From: Nostoc sp. MG11
GTDB taxonomy: Bacteria > Cyanobacteriota > Cyanobacteriia > Cyanobacteriales > Nostocaceae
Reading direction: 5' to 3'
Assembly: GCF_014904695.1 (NCBI RefSeq)
Contig: NZ_JACXXN010000003.1
Span: forward strand, 392,481 to 456,480
DNA: 64,000 nt
The notes beneath the pieces are model-generated. The model did not search any database. It saw nothing but the letters and a program-made list of their open reading frames with translations, and was not told the DNA's origin. Below, piece by piece: positions 17,385 to 25,600 of this stretch. Both the position numbers and the translations under genes were made by a program. Within the stretch, counting starts at the first letter, position 1, and each line of letters starts with the position of its first letter.

Positions 17385-17636
17385 ATGACAGATTTAATTG
17401 ATTTATCAAAAATAATTGCTAGCAAAGGCGACAAGCCATTACTTGTATCAATAGTAAACTTACAGTCACACGAAGAAGCAGAACTTGAGCGAAAGCTGCG
17501 AGAACTAGAGTTTAAACAAGAACTAAGAAAAGATTGGATTTTATTTATTGTCAGAGATGTAGTAATCTTTTCAGCCGCTATTCTTTTCATTTTTGCTGTT
17601 AGTGGCTATTCCCTATTTACTCAGATTTATAGGTAA
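17385..17636 (+). CDS. small single-pass membrane protein paired with an RHH regulator
   Basis: 83 residues counted from MTDLIDLSK at 17385; a longer frame from 17334 would overlap the RHH gene. An N-terminal soluble part (IASKGDKPLLVSI) leads to a charged coiled-coil-like helix at 28-50 (HEEAELERKLRELEFKQEL). A single membrane segment follows at about 51-74, with a short tail YSLFTQIYR. I know no assigned function. The 4-nt gap to the upstream RHH gene implies co-translation. Confidence 0.72.
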   Translation: MTDLIDLSKIIASKGDKPLLVSIVNLQSHEEAELERKLRELEFKQELRKDWILFIVRDVVIFSAAILFIFAVSGYSLFTQIYR

Positions 17637-17751
17637 CTCATCTAATAGTATGTAGCAATCTTTAGGGTGTGACTAGTTATCTTTGCAAATGAGTATCAGA
17701 TTGTACAAAAATATATCCCTAGGCTAGAAGTATTAATTTGCATAAAAAATT

Positions 17752-18558
17752 TTGGACAAAATACCTGCTTGCTTAGCATTCCAGAAATTTGATTGCTATA
17801 TTATACTAAATAACTATTCTGGCAAGGATTTGAAAGCTGTGAGGGATGATTTACAAGGTTTGGAGATTAGTCAAAAGGAACTACAAAAGCTGACTAATTT
17901 ACCTGTTAATGATAAACTTGTAATTATTATAAATCCTCTCAAAAAATTGGGAGTAAACTTTCTCGAAAAAATTAAAGGCTCTGAAGGAGCAACTGTAATT
18001 TTTATTGGCTTTTCTACAATTGTTTTTAGCTATCTTTTATTTGATGTAATTATCAAAGTATTTGCTACATGGATAACAATTCCATCTTGGATATTATTAA
18101 TAATATTAGGTCTTTGGGTGGGTGGAGCTATCCAAACTATCTTATATTTAATCTGGAAGAAAAATAGCAAATTTGTCAAGTTAAATATGACAAACTCTTT
18201 ACTAGTTTTATTAAATGATGTTGATAGATATAATGATGTTATTAGAGCAATAGATATTAATGATCAAATAGAAGAAGCTGGTAATCCAGAAGTTAGTATA
18301 AAAGAAAGAGAAAAAGTTATCGAAGCACTGAAACTCACAAAAACCGATTTAATCCGCGCTTTGAAGACAGAAAAGATTTTGAGAGAAAATAAAAACTTTA
18401 TTCTCAGTAATACAGAACTTTTCGTCAACAATTTAGCAACTTTAACAGCTATGCAAGTAACTGAACAAGCTACTGAGCATGGAAGATTACTCAATGAAGC
18501 ACTACAGATTGCATTAGATGTGCAACATGAAATGAGAAGGTTACAGAGTCAGCGTTAA
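17752..18558 (+). CDS. unknown protein with two membrane segments and a C-terminal coiled region
   Basis: Up to 268 residues with a TTG start at 17752; the true start is uncertain. Residues 20-60 look soluble (DLKAVRDDLQGLEISQKELQ). Two membrane helices lie at about 80-103 and 108-134, separated by a short loop. The remaining 130 residues are helical and charged, with possible coiled coil around 180-215 and 225-265. I recognise no catalytic motif. It ends the accessory island and may be a membrane sensor or effector; its function is unknown. Confidence 0.6.
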   Translation: MDKIPACLAFQKFDCYIILNNYSGKDLKAVRDDLQGLEISQKELQKLTNLPVNDKLVIIINPLKKLGVNFLEKIKGSEGATVIFIGFSTIVFSYLLFDVIIKVFATWITIPSWILLIILGLWVGGAIQTILYLIWKKNSKFVKLNMTNSLLVLLNDVDRYNDVIRAIDINDQIEEAGNPEVSIKEREKVIEALKLTKTDLIRALKTEKILRENKNFILSNTELFVNNLATLTAMQVTEQATEHGRLLNEALQIALDVQHEMRRLQSQR

Positions 18559-18604
18559 AGCTAATAATTAGGCGAATTACGTGAAGCGAGTCAGTTAGAA
18601 ACAA

Positions 18605-18632
18605 CGTAGGCACAGCCAGCCGTAGGCATCGC
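18605..18632. repeat. diverged copy of the vapB/sbpA small dispersed repeat
   Basis: CGTAGGCACAGCCAGCCGTA then GGCATCGC, in the same orientation as the copy at 55810-55838. It is intergenic, 105 bp upstream of the DUF1350 gene. Confidence 0.65.
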
Positions 18633-18736
18633 TTTTTCTGTGCTTTACATCCTCAATAGCTTTTTCTATAATCCTCCCCACGACTACAATCCCCGGTTTA
18701 ACATAAAGAATATCCCTGAAGCGATCGCTCATTAGC

Positions 18737-19504
18737 ATGGACTGGAAAGAAGTCAGAGGTAACTGGGTAATCATTCCGCAAAATCCCATCGGTATCATCC
18801 ATTTTTTGGGAGGTGCATTCGTCGCCACTGCACCCCACATTACTTACCGTTGGTTACTAGAACAGTTGGCAAGTAAAGGTTATGTTGTAATTGCTACGCC
18901 TTTCGTTAACACGTTGGATCATACTGCGATCGCTAAAACTGTACTCCTAAACTTTGATCGGACTCTCGAACGTCTACACGACTCCGCGGCATTACGCAAG
19001 CTCTATCTTCCCATCTACGGTATTGGACACAGTATGGGCTGTAAACTTCACTTGCTAATTGGTAGCCTCTTTAAAGTAGAACGCGCTGGCAATATCTTAA
19101 TATCCTTCAACAACTACGCCGCTAGGGAAGCTATCCCCCTAGTCGAACAGTTCAATTCTACTTTTGCGATCGAGTTTACCCCCACACCGTTGGAAACTAA
19201 CAAGCTTGTACAAGAACGATACAATGTTCGGCGCAATTTATTAATAAAATTTAGCAATGACACCATCGACCAATCGGCAGCTTTAACCAAAATCTTACAA
19301 GCACGCTTTCCTGAGATGGTGACAGCACAAACGTTACCTGGAACCCACACCACACCATTAGGTCAAGACATCAAATGGCAAACTGGATCATCTTTCACCC
19401 CCTTTGACGCCCTAGGGCAATGGTTCAAACAAGAAGCATACCGCGACTTGAACCAACTAAAACGGATCATTCTCTTGTGGCTGAATCCTCTTTCACCGCC
19501 ATAA
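18737..19504 (+). CDS. DUF1350 alpha/beta-hydrolase-like protein
   Basis: 255 residues of a family conserved in cyanobacteria and plastids. Features are WKEVRGNWVIIP at the start, IIHFLGGAFVATAPH with an oxyanion-like glycine loop, and GIGHSMGCKLH, a nucleophile-elbow motif with Ser. SLFKVERAGNILISFNN and GTHTTPLGQ follow, with the His a possible catalytic residue. It has no signal peptide. A hydrolase is likely, but the substrate is unknown. Upstream sequence contains a HIP1 site and a small repeat. Confidence 0.85.
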   Translation: MDWKEVRGNWVIIPQNPIGIIHFLGGAFVATAPHITYRWLLEQLASKGYVVIATPFVNTLDHTAIAKTVLLNFDRTLERLHDSAALRKLYLPIYGIGHSMGCKLHLLIGSLFKVERAGNILISFNNYAAREAIPLVEQFNSTFAIEFTPTPLETNKLVQERYNVRRNLLIKFSNDTIDQSAALTKILQARFPEMVTAQTLPGTHTTPLGQDIKWQTGSSFTPFDALGQWFKQEAYRDLNQLKRIILLWLNPLSPP

Positions 19505-19652
19505 CATTTTATGGTTGTCAAAAGGTGATAAATTCGGTGGACAATTGGAAATGGATTAGTAGTATCTCTGTATTGATACTGCTAACCTATTAGCCTTAAC
19601 TATATTTTTATTTTTTAATCCAATTATTAATTATTGTTGCCCGCAACCTTCT

Positions 19653-20789
19653 ATGTTTCAAATACTAATAATTGATGACGACCATTCAATGAAAATACTC
19701 CTGAAAAGGATGTTGGAAAAACAGGGTTATAAGGTAGTCGCTGCTAGTAGTGGAGAAGAAGGAATAGAAAAGGCGCTGGCTTGCAATCCAGCACTAATTA
19801 TTTGTGATTGGATCATGCCAGGCTTGAATGGTCTAGAAGTCTGCCACCGCATCAAGACAGACCCCCGATTATCCACGACATTTTTTATTTTATTAACATC
19901 CTTAGATTCAGTCGCCGATTGCGTTAAGGGTTTAGACGCTGGTGCTGATGATTTTATCTCCAAACCCATTGAGCAAAATGAATTACAAGCAAGGGTAAGA
20001 GCAGGATTGCGCCTGCATCAGTTGAGTCGGGATTTACAAACACAAAAGCTGCTTTTAGAGGCAGAAATGGCAGAAGCAGCAGAATATGTGCGATCGCTTC
20101 TACCTCCGCCGATAACTGAACCTTTTAACATAAATTTTCGATTTATTCCATCGCGGCAACTCGGCGGCGATTGTTTCGATTATTACTGGCTCGATTCCGA
20201 TTATCTGGCAATTTATCTACTAGATACAGCCGGACATGGACTAAAAGCTACTCTTCCTTCAGTGTCAGTACTGAATCTACTGCGTTCTCGCGCTCTCAAA
20301 AGTTTGAATTACTATCAACCTAGTGATGTACTGACGGCTTTGAATGATACCTTTCAGATGAGTTATCAAAATGACAAATACTTTACAATCTGGTACGGTG
20401 TTTATGATCGAGTCAAGCGCCAGTTAACTTATGCTAGTGCAGGTCATCCACCAGCAATTTTAGTATCTTGTACAAATCAAAAAATCTCTGAAGTTAAATA
20501 TTTAAAAACACCCGGTATGCCAATCGGGATGTTTCCAGATGCAAAATATGTTGATGGGTTTTGCAATATTGAAAATTTCAGCACCCTTTATATTTTTAGT
20601 GACGGTGCTTATGAGATTACTAAATCTGATGGCACTCTTTGGAGTTTGGATGCTTTTATTCAGCTATTAGTTAGCCTACAGCATCCCTTGGACTACCAAC
20701 TTGAACAGATACTAAACTACCTAATCACTTTGAACTCCAAAGAGGCTTTTGATGATGATTTATCTATACTTCAGATTCAGTTTGATTAA
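19653..20789 (+). CDS. response regulator with PP2C-type (RsbU-like) phosphatase domain
   Basis: 378 residues. The receiver domain at 1-120 has the acidic pocket IIDDD, phospho-acceptor Asp52 in IICDWIMPG and the conserved Lys in FISKP. A helical linker at about 130-150 precedes a PPM/SpoIIE phosphatase domain with RQLGGDCFDYYWL, LLDTAGHGLKA, YASAGHPPA and the metal-binding FSDGAYEI and DDDLSIL. Such proteins dephosphorylate STAS-domain antagonists in partner-switching cascades. A STAS gene lies tail-to-tail, 1 bp from its stop, and is the likely substrate. Confidence 0.92.
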   Translation: MFQILIIDDDHSMKILLKRMLEKQGYKVVAASSGEEGIEKALACNPALIICDWIMPGLNGLEVCHRIKTDPRLSTTFFILLTSLDSVADCVKGLDAGADDFISKPIEQNELQARVRAGLRLHQLSRDLQTQKLLLEAEMAEAAEYVRSLLPPPITEPFNINFRFIPSRQLGGDCFDYYWLDSDYLAIYLLDTAGHGLKATLPSVSVLNLLRSRALKSLNYYQPSDVLTALNDTFQMSYQNDKYFTIWYGVYDRVKRQLTYASAGHPPAILVSCTNQKISEVKYLKTPGMPIGMFPDAKYVDGFCNIENFSTLYIFSDGAYEITKSDGTLWSLDAFIQLLVSLQHPLDYQLEQILNYLITLNSKEAFDDDLSILQIQFD

Positions 20790-20790
20790 T

Positions 20791-21117
20791 TTAGTTTTGC
20801 GAAACTAAAACCTGATTAAATGCTTCTTGGCTGGGAAAAATTTCAAATACCTTATCCATATTAGTTAGTTCAAATAATATTCTGACTTGCTCATTAATCG
20901 AGCAGACAACAAGCTTGCTATCTGCCGCTCGTAATGTTTTGAAAGCCAACACCAAAGCACCTAAACCAGAACTATCCATAAACGTTACATCTTGAAAATC
21001 AACTAATACGATTTTTGCCCCACTTTCTAAAATCGCAGTAATATTTTGCCGAAAGTCTTGTGAGGTTGTGGCGTTTAAATTTCCGCTGAGCTTAATAACT
21101 TTGACTTGTTCTCTCAT
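20791..21117 (-). CDS. STAS-domain anti-sigma-factor antagonist
   Basis: 108 residues of SpoIIAA/RsbV type. The phosphorylatable serine is Ser49 in FMDSSGLGALV; KVIKLSGNLNATTS forms the first strand. It would bind and release an anti-sigma or switch kinase depending on its phosphorylation. It is convergent with the REC-PP2C gene, which probably dephosphorylates it; no matching serine kinase is visible in the window. Confidence 0.92.
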   Translation of the reverse strand: MREQVKVIKLSGNLNATTSQDFRQNITAILESGAKIVLVDFQDVTFMDSSGLGALVLAFKTLRAADSKLVVCSINEQVRILFELTNMDKVFEIFPSQEAFNQVLVSQN

Positions 21118-21663
21118 AATATGTCACTCTGATTTGTGTAATACCAATTCTTTGCAAAAATGCACTTTATTTACCCTCAGCTATCGTCGTCTCTCGTAAT
21201 TGAGAGAACTACAGAGAGGTCAGATTTAGTGCATCTTCATAGAGAAATGGTATAAATGATGTTGTGTTTTCGTTAGTATATCCTAATCATATATCATTTA
21301 AAAAATGCTTACCAGATAAAAATCAGGACTTATGAGCCTTCAATGCTTTCTCAGCACTGCTGAATGAGGTATTATCAATTGAAGTAGTTATTTTTTTTGA
21401 AAATAACTAATTATTAACTTATAATCACTGTCTGGCTCCTTGAAGTGAAAGGGTGCAAATAAATATTACTTATGATGGTTGTTAGTGAACAATGAACATT
21501 AGTCATATCAAGTAATTTAAAAGTAGCGATCGCTCCTTCAATCTTCAAAAAATACAATTGTGAAAACTCTTCAAACATCAGGATTTTAGTGATGGATAGA
21601 TTGATCAACTCTCGCTAAATTTCCTTTCAGAAGTACCAAGCTCAAGCATAAAGATTAAGTAAC
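21118..21663. other. intergenic region, no gene recognised
   Basis: About 546 bp, AT-rich, between the STAS start and the end of the decayed sensor kinase. It holds the STAS promoter region. A short palindrome-like CTCTCGTAATTGAGAG lies near 21191, and a HIP1 site near 21526. An open frame at 21414-21608 has no homology that I recognise. Confidence 0.4.
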
Positions 21664-23079
21664 TTACCCTTGACGAAGGGGAATAGAAATCACAAACTCA
21701 GCCCCACATCCTGGCTGCGAAATACATTCTAAACTACCTCCATGTTTTTGTGAGATAATCTGATAGCTAATAGACAGCCCCATACCAGTGCGTTAACCAA
21801 TAGGCTTAGTACTAAAGAAGGGATCAAACAGTCGTTGTTTTACTTGCTATTGCGATCGCATCACTTGAGCTTTCCACAGCTTGCTTATAAAGTATCAGAC
21901 TTTGCTTTGCTTGCTTGCGCTCTGTGATGTTAAGCACCATTGATGCCACCCCTGTAGCCATTTAACTTGTCCGTCAGGTAAAACAATTCGTCCTTCCCAC
22001 TGCCAAGGTTGCAAGGTTTGGGCAGAAACACTGATGGATTGTACAAAATCCTGATCTTCATCGGCATGGACAATTAAAATTATCAAGCTGGGATCGGCTT
22101 GAATCTCTTCTGGTGTCAAACCATACAGTTCATCAGAACCAGAATTAACATAAGGGAAGGAGAGCGAGTCGTCAGGATGCAGCATAAACTGGTAAAGCAT
22201 TCCCGGCGCATTTGCCGATAGCTTCTGTAATTTTGCCTCACTTTGACGTAAAGCTTCCTCCGTTAGTTTGCGCTCGGTAATGTCTTCGTAAGTACTAAGG
22301 ATACCGACCACATGACCCTGAGTATCGTGCAATGGGATTTTATTCGTATCTGACCAATACTGCTTGCCATCAGCCTTTTGTTGTGTTTCGATAATGTGCA
22401 GTTCTGGTAAGCCTGATTCCATCACACGGCGATCGCATTCCCGATGCCAGTCAGATTCTTCTTTTCTCCAAGGCAAATCATAATCATTCAACCCGATAAT
22501 ATTATCTGGGATCACACATGCATCACGGGCAAAGTTTCGACTACAGCCCAGATAAACCGAATTACGGTCTTTCCAAAAAATAGACTGAGGGATGTTATCG
22601 AGCGCTAGTTGTAACAGGTGTTTTGACTGGCGTTGTTCAGCTTCCATTTGCTTATACTGCGTTATATCCCGAATAGTACCAACTAAAAACTCACTACCTG
22701 CACCATCTTCAAATACACATTTTCTGGTAGATATAAAGCGCGTTTGACCCTCAGTAACAGTAAAAGATTCTTCATTCTCGTTGGTAATACCTCTGGTAAA
22801 AACCAGTTCGTCTTTTTCCCAAAACACATCAGCTTCCGCTTTCGGGAAGAAATCATAATCTGACTTGCCAATTAGTTCTTCTCGGTTATGCCCCAAGAAC
22901 TTACAGAAGGCATTGTTGAGCAGTAGCCAACGATGTTGGCGGTCTTTAACAAAAATTGGGTCTTCTATACCGTTGATGATTTGGAGTAGAAAGGCAACAG
23001 AGAGATTTTCCTGTGGGTTTCTGAGCGGACAATTACTAGCGAGTTCTTGTGGTTGATGAAGGGTATTGTCCTCTTGCAT
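21664..23079 (-). pseudogene. PAS-domain sensor histidine kinase, frameshifted and internally deleted
   Basis: The readable N-terminal 394 codons (23079-21895) hold three PAS segments at about 25-145, 150-270 and 285-380, with PAC endings GTIRDITQYK and STYEDITERK. After VKWLQG a GGGG run at 21949-21952 seems one G short; the other frame continues VASMVLNITERKQAKQSL and YKQAVESSSDAIAIAS. The sequence then jumps, missing HisKA and most of the ATPase, to a terminal fragment with FDPFFSTKPIG, a TAA at 21793, then GMGLSISYQIIS and a stop at 21664. The internal deletion makes this a true pseudogene regardless of the one-base gap. Confidence 0.85.
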
Positions 23080-23366
23080 TCCTGAAATCCTGTTGGTAGT
23101 TTTAGCATTCGACGGTTGGAGTTGATATGCACCAACACTTTCTGAGGTTTTATGAGGCTTTTGCCTCTACAGCCTTAGTATTCCCAATGTTGGTTATTGC
23201 TCAACAGGAGCACTGCGATGCACCTTTACGTGAGGCAAAAAAATATTCATGCAAGAGATCTCTTGATACAGCAGATTGCAACTTGGTGAGGTACAGATTA
23301 TCGTAAGGGCACAACATTGTTCATTGGTGTCAACTTCAGCTCAAACACTTAATTTCCAGTAGTTTC

Positions 23367-23538
23367 AGATCCCCCAACCCCCTTTTTAAGGGGGCATTCG
23401 ATTCTAATTCCCCCCTTCAAAAGGGGAGCCAGCGCGGTCTTCTCCCAACGCGAAGTAGCGTCTCCAAGAGTTGGGGAGACGCAATCATGCGATGGGGTCT
23501 CCCCAAGTGGAGCGACTGGCGTGGGTTAGGGGGGATCT
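23367..23538. repeat. core copy of the ACTTACGCACT element with 98-bp cassette
   Basis: The bounds are AGATCCCCC and GGGGGATCT. It contains the same 98-bp cassette (23428-23525) as at 2294 and 36178. It lacks the outer ACTTACGCACT termini found in the other copies, so it is either truncated or a separate sub-family. Confidence 0.7.
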
Positions 23539-23557
23539 CAAGTCTCGGTGGTACATC

Positions 23558-23607
23558 GAAAAACTTTGAAATGCTTATCAGAGAAAAACTTTGAAATGCT
23601 TATCAGA
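23558..23607. repeat. 25-bp perfect direct duplication
   Basis: Two adjacent copies of GAAAAACTTTGAAATGCTTA followed by TCAGA. They start 20 bp past the repeat element. No gene is involved. Confidence 0.85.
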
Positions 23608-23759
23608 CTAGGCTTTCACGTTAAGTTGACACCAATGAACATTGTTGTGCCCCTACCCATGTACTTCATTTACCTGACGCTGTATTTAGAAACTACTGTT
23701 GGGAGCTTGCTATTGGCTCCTCGCTGCCAATACTTATTTAGTACTACCTTTGTACTTGC

Positions 23760-24419
23760 CTAACTCTCTCTCACAGGACTGACTTTAGCTCGATAAAGCA
23801 GTTTGTCGCCTTGAAAATACCCAGTGTAGCGTACCTTGACTATTTCACCTACTTGTGCAGATCCCTCCATTAATTGGTGCAACTGGGGATCATAGGGTAT
23901 CTCGGCTTCCACAGGTGCGATCGCTTCCACACCCCACGCCTGCAAAAGTTTTTCTAGGGGTTTTTGCACCAATGGCACTATTTTGACTGCTGCTAGCTGG
24001 GGATTTTCTTGTGCCTTTTGCGCTGCTGTGGGCCATTGCAATAATAAAGACTCCAGCAGTTGCAAACTCGACTGCTGAAACTCTTGCAGCAATAACTCTC
24101 GTTGTTCTTCTAACTGAAGCTGCGATCGCTGGTACTCTCTTTTTAAATCTGCAATCTCTTTGTGAGTGCTGAGTTCTGAAGATATTTGATACTCAACACT
24201 TGGTACTGAAAAAGTAGCCACTAATTCACTCAATGGCACTTGTAGTATCAGCGACAGTTTGAGCAGCACGTCCATCCGCATCTGCTCTAACTTTCCTTGC
24301 CGTAACCGCAAAATTTGACGCTCTGAGACACCAGCAGCACGACTAAGCGCTCTAAAACTAGAAATATCTACCAGTTGCATTAAATCTTGCAACTTCTGAG
24401 TGAAATTAGTATTGGGCAT
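23760..24419 (-). CDS. HTH-domain protein with GrpE-like C-terminus
   Basis: 219 residues. Residues 1-65 form a helix-turn-helix of XRE type (FRALSRAAGVSERQILRLRQ). Residues 85-130 are a coiled coil (LKREYQRSQLQLEEQRELL). The C-terminal 60 residues, with VEAIAPVEAEIPYDPQLHQL and VGEIVKVRYTGYFQGDKLLY, resemble the beta-wing domain of the nucleotide exchange factor GrpE. GrpE itself is a dimer with a long coiled coil and beta domain that releases ADP from DnaK. Here a DNA-binding head replaces the disordered N-terminus. Whether it acts on DnaK or on transcription is unknown. Confidence 0.75.
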   Translation of the reverse strand: MPNTNFTQKLQDLMQLVDISSFRALSRAAGVSERQILRLRQGKLEQMRMDVLLKLSLILQVPLSELVATFSVPSVEYQISSELSTHKEIADLKREYQRSQLQLEEQRELLLQEFQQSSLQLLESLLLQWPTAAQKAQENPQLAAVKIVPLVQKPLEKLLQAWGVEAIAPVEAEIPYDPQLHQLMEGSAQVGEIVKVRYTGYFQGDKLLYRAKVSPVRES

Positions 24420-24420
24420 A

Positions 24421-24486
24421 GGGGATTGGGAAAAGGGAAAGGGGAAAGGGGCATTGGGAAAAGGGAAAGGGGTATTGGGAAAAGGT
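24421..24486. repeat. low-complexity GGGAAAAGG tandem stretch
   Basis: Three imperfect units of GGGAAAAGGGAAAGGGG(C/T)ATT upstream of the HTH-GrpE gene. A purine-only strand of this kind is frequent in Nostoc intergenic DNA. The following 24530-24620 holds GC-rich inverted repeats (CTACGTTCGCGCAGCGTG). Confidence 0.7.
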
Positions 24487-24636
24487 AAAAATCATCCCTT
24501 TACCCTCTGTTACAAAGTTCTGTGCGGAGGAAGCCTCTCTACGTTCGCGCAGCGTGTCGCAGACAGACGCTCCGCAAACCGCTCAGACTTTGCGCTTTGC
24601 CCTTTAACCTTTTCCCTCTTTCTCTTATCCCCAGTC

Positions 24637-25128
24637 CTATTCTTCCAGCAAACTTCTCAACATCCAAGCTGTCTTTTCATGTACTTGCATCCGCTGGGTT
24701 AACAAATCGGCAGTAGGTTCGTCGTTAACTTCTTCCACTACAGGAAAAATAGACCGTGCGGTTCGCACTACAGCTTCTTGTCCTTCCACTAGTAAGCCAA
24801 TCATTTCTGTAGCTTTAGGAACTCCAGGAGTTTCTGCGATCGAACTCAGTTTGACATATTCACTGTAAGTTCCTGGTGCGGGATAGCCAAGCGCCCTAAT
24901 CCTCTCGGCAATTAAATCAACTGCTAGAGCTAGTTCTGTATACTGTGTCTCAAACATCAAATGCAGCGTTTGGAACATCGGCCCTGTAACGTTCCAATGG
25001 AAGTTATGAGTTTTTAGATATAGTGTATAGGTGTCGGCTAATAAACGAGACAACCCTTCGGCAATTTTAGCCCGACTCGTTTCGTCAATGCCGATATTTA
25101 CATTCTTAACTGTTGCTTTAGATGACAT
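24637..25128 (-). CDS. dps: Dps-family ferritin-like protein
   Basis: 163 residues. Dps forms a dodecamer that oxidises and stores iron and can protect DNA from peroxide. The inter-subunit ferroxidase residues are visible in [20 protein letters not shown] and [19 protein letters not shown] (His, Asp, Glu). The N-terminus [14 protein letters not shown] is short, without a Lys-rich DNA-binding tail. Sulfiredoxin lies 95 bp upstream on the same strand, so the two may respond together to oxidative stress. Confidence 0.93.
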   Translation of the reverse strand: MSSKATVKNVNIGIDETSRAKIAEGLSRLLADTYTLYLKTHNFHWNVTGPMFQTLHLMFETQYTELALAVDLIAERIRALGYPAPGTYSEYVKLSSIAETPGVPKATEMIGLLVEGQEAVVRTARSIFPVVEEVNDEPTADLLTQRMQVHEKTAWMLRSLLEE

Positions 25129-25223
25129 AATTTTCTCCTAATTGGGTTATATGTAGTTGTGTATTGGGCATTATTTGATTGTCTGTTACTTTTTACTATG
25201 TCCTATGCCTTATGCCTCATTCT

Positions 25224-25487
25224 CTATGCCAGGTGCATCTTCAAAACGCTGCGATTAGCTTTACGGACTCTGGCTAATATGGTTTCTTTGCCTAAACGCT
25301 GGCAAGCTTCATAACGATGGCAACCAGAAAAGCCATAATACTGTCCATCTACTTCTAAGACATCAATGGGTTCTTGCTGCCCAATCTCCGCTATCGATTC
25401 CATCAAAGCTTGCACTTTATTGGGATCGTTCACACGGGGCAACGGCCGTTGAATCTGATTTAACGGAATTTCTTGGACTCTAACCAT
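25224..25487 (-). CDS. srxA: sulfiredoxin
   Basis: 87 residues. It uses ATP to reduce the sulfinic form of 2-Cys peroxiredoxins. The ParB-like fold has IPLNQIQRPLPRVNDPNKV and the diagnostic active-site FSGCHRYEACQRLG with catalytic Cys56. The C-terminal ARVRKANRSVLKMHL is usual. It lies upstream of dps on the same strand and is divergent from a SpoIID-like gene. Confidence 0.93.
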   Translation of the reverse strand: MVRVQEIPLNQIQRPLPRVNDPNKVQALMESIAEIGQQEPIDVLEVDGQYYGFSGCHRYEACQRLGKETILARVRKANRSVLKMHLA

Positions 25488-25600
25488 AAAGTGTTTTCAC
25501 AAGTAGTTCTTTGTGTCTCTAAATAAATCATAGTCATTATGACTTCGTTTTGCAACTTAATCTTTGGGGCAAAATTGGTAATGGGATCATTGGAGCACTA

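Noticed and set aside
18595..18732. Minus-strand frame MSDRFRDILYVKPGIVVV
   Set aside because: It looks mildly protein-like, but it ends in the small dispersed repeat, its start is 4 bp from the DUF1350 start and I recognise no family. The evidence is too weak.
21414..21608. 64-residue minus-strand open frame
   Set aside because: No recognisable motif, no ribosome site and biased AT-rich composition; probably chance.
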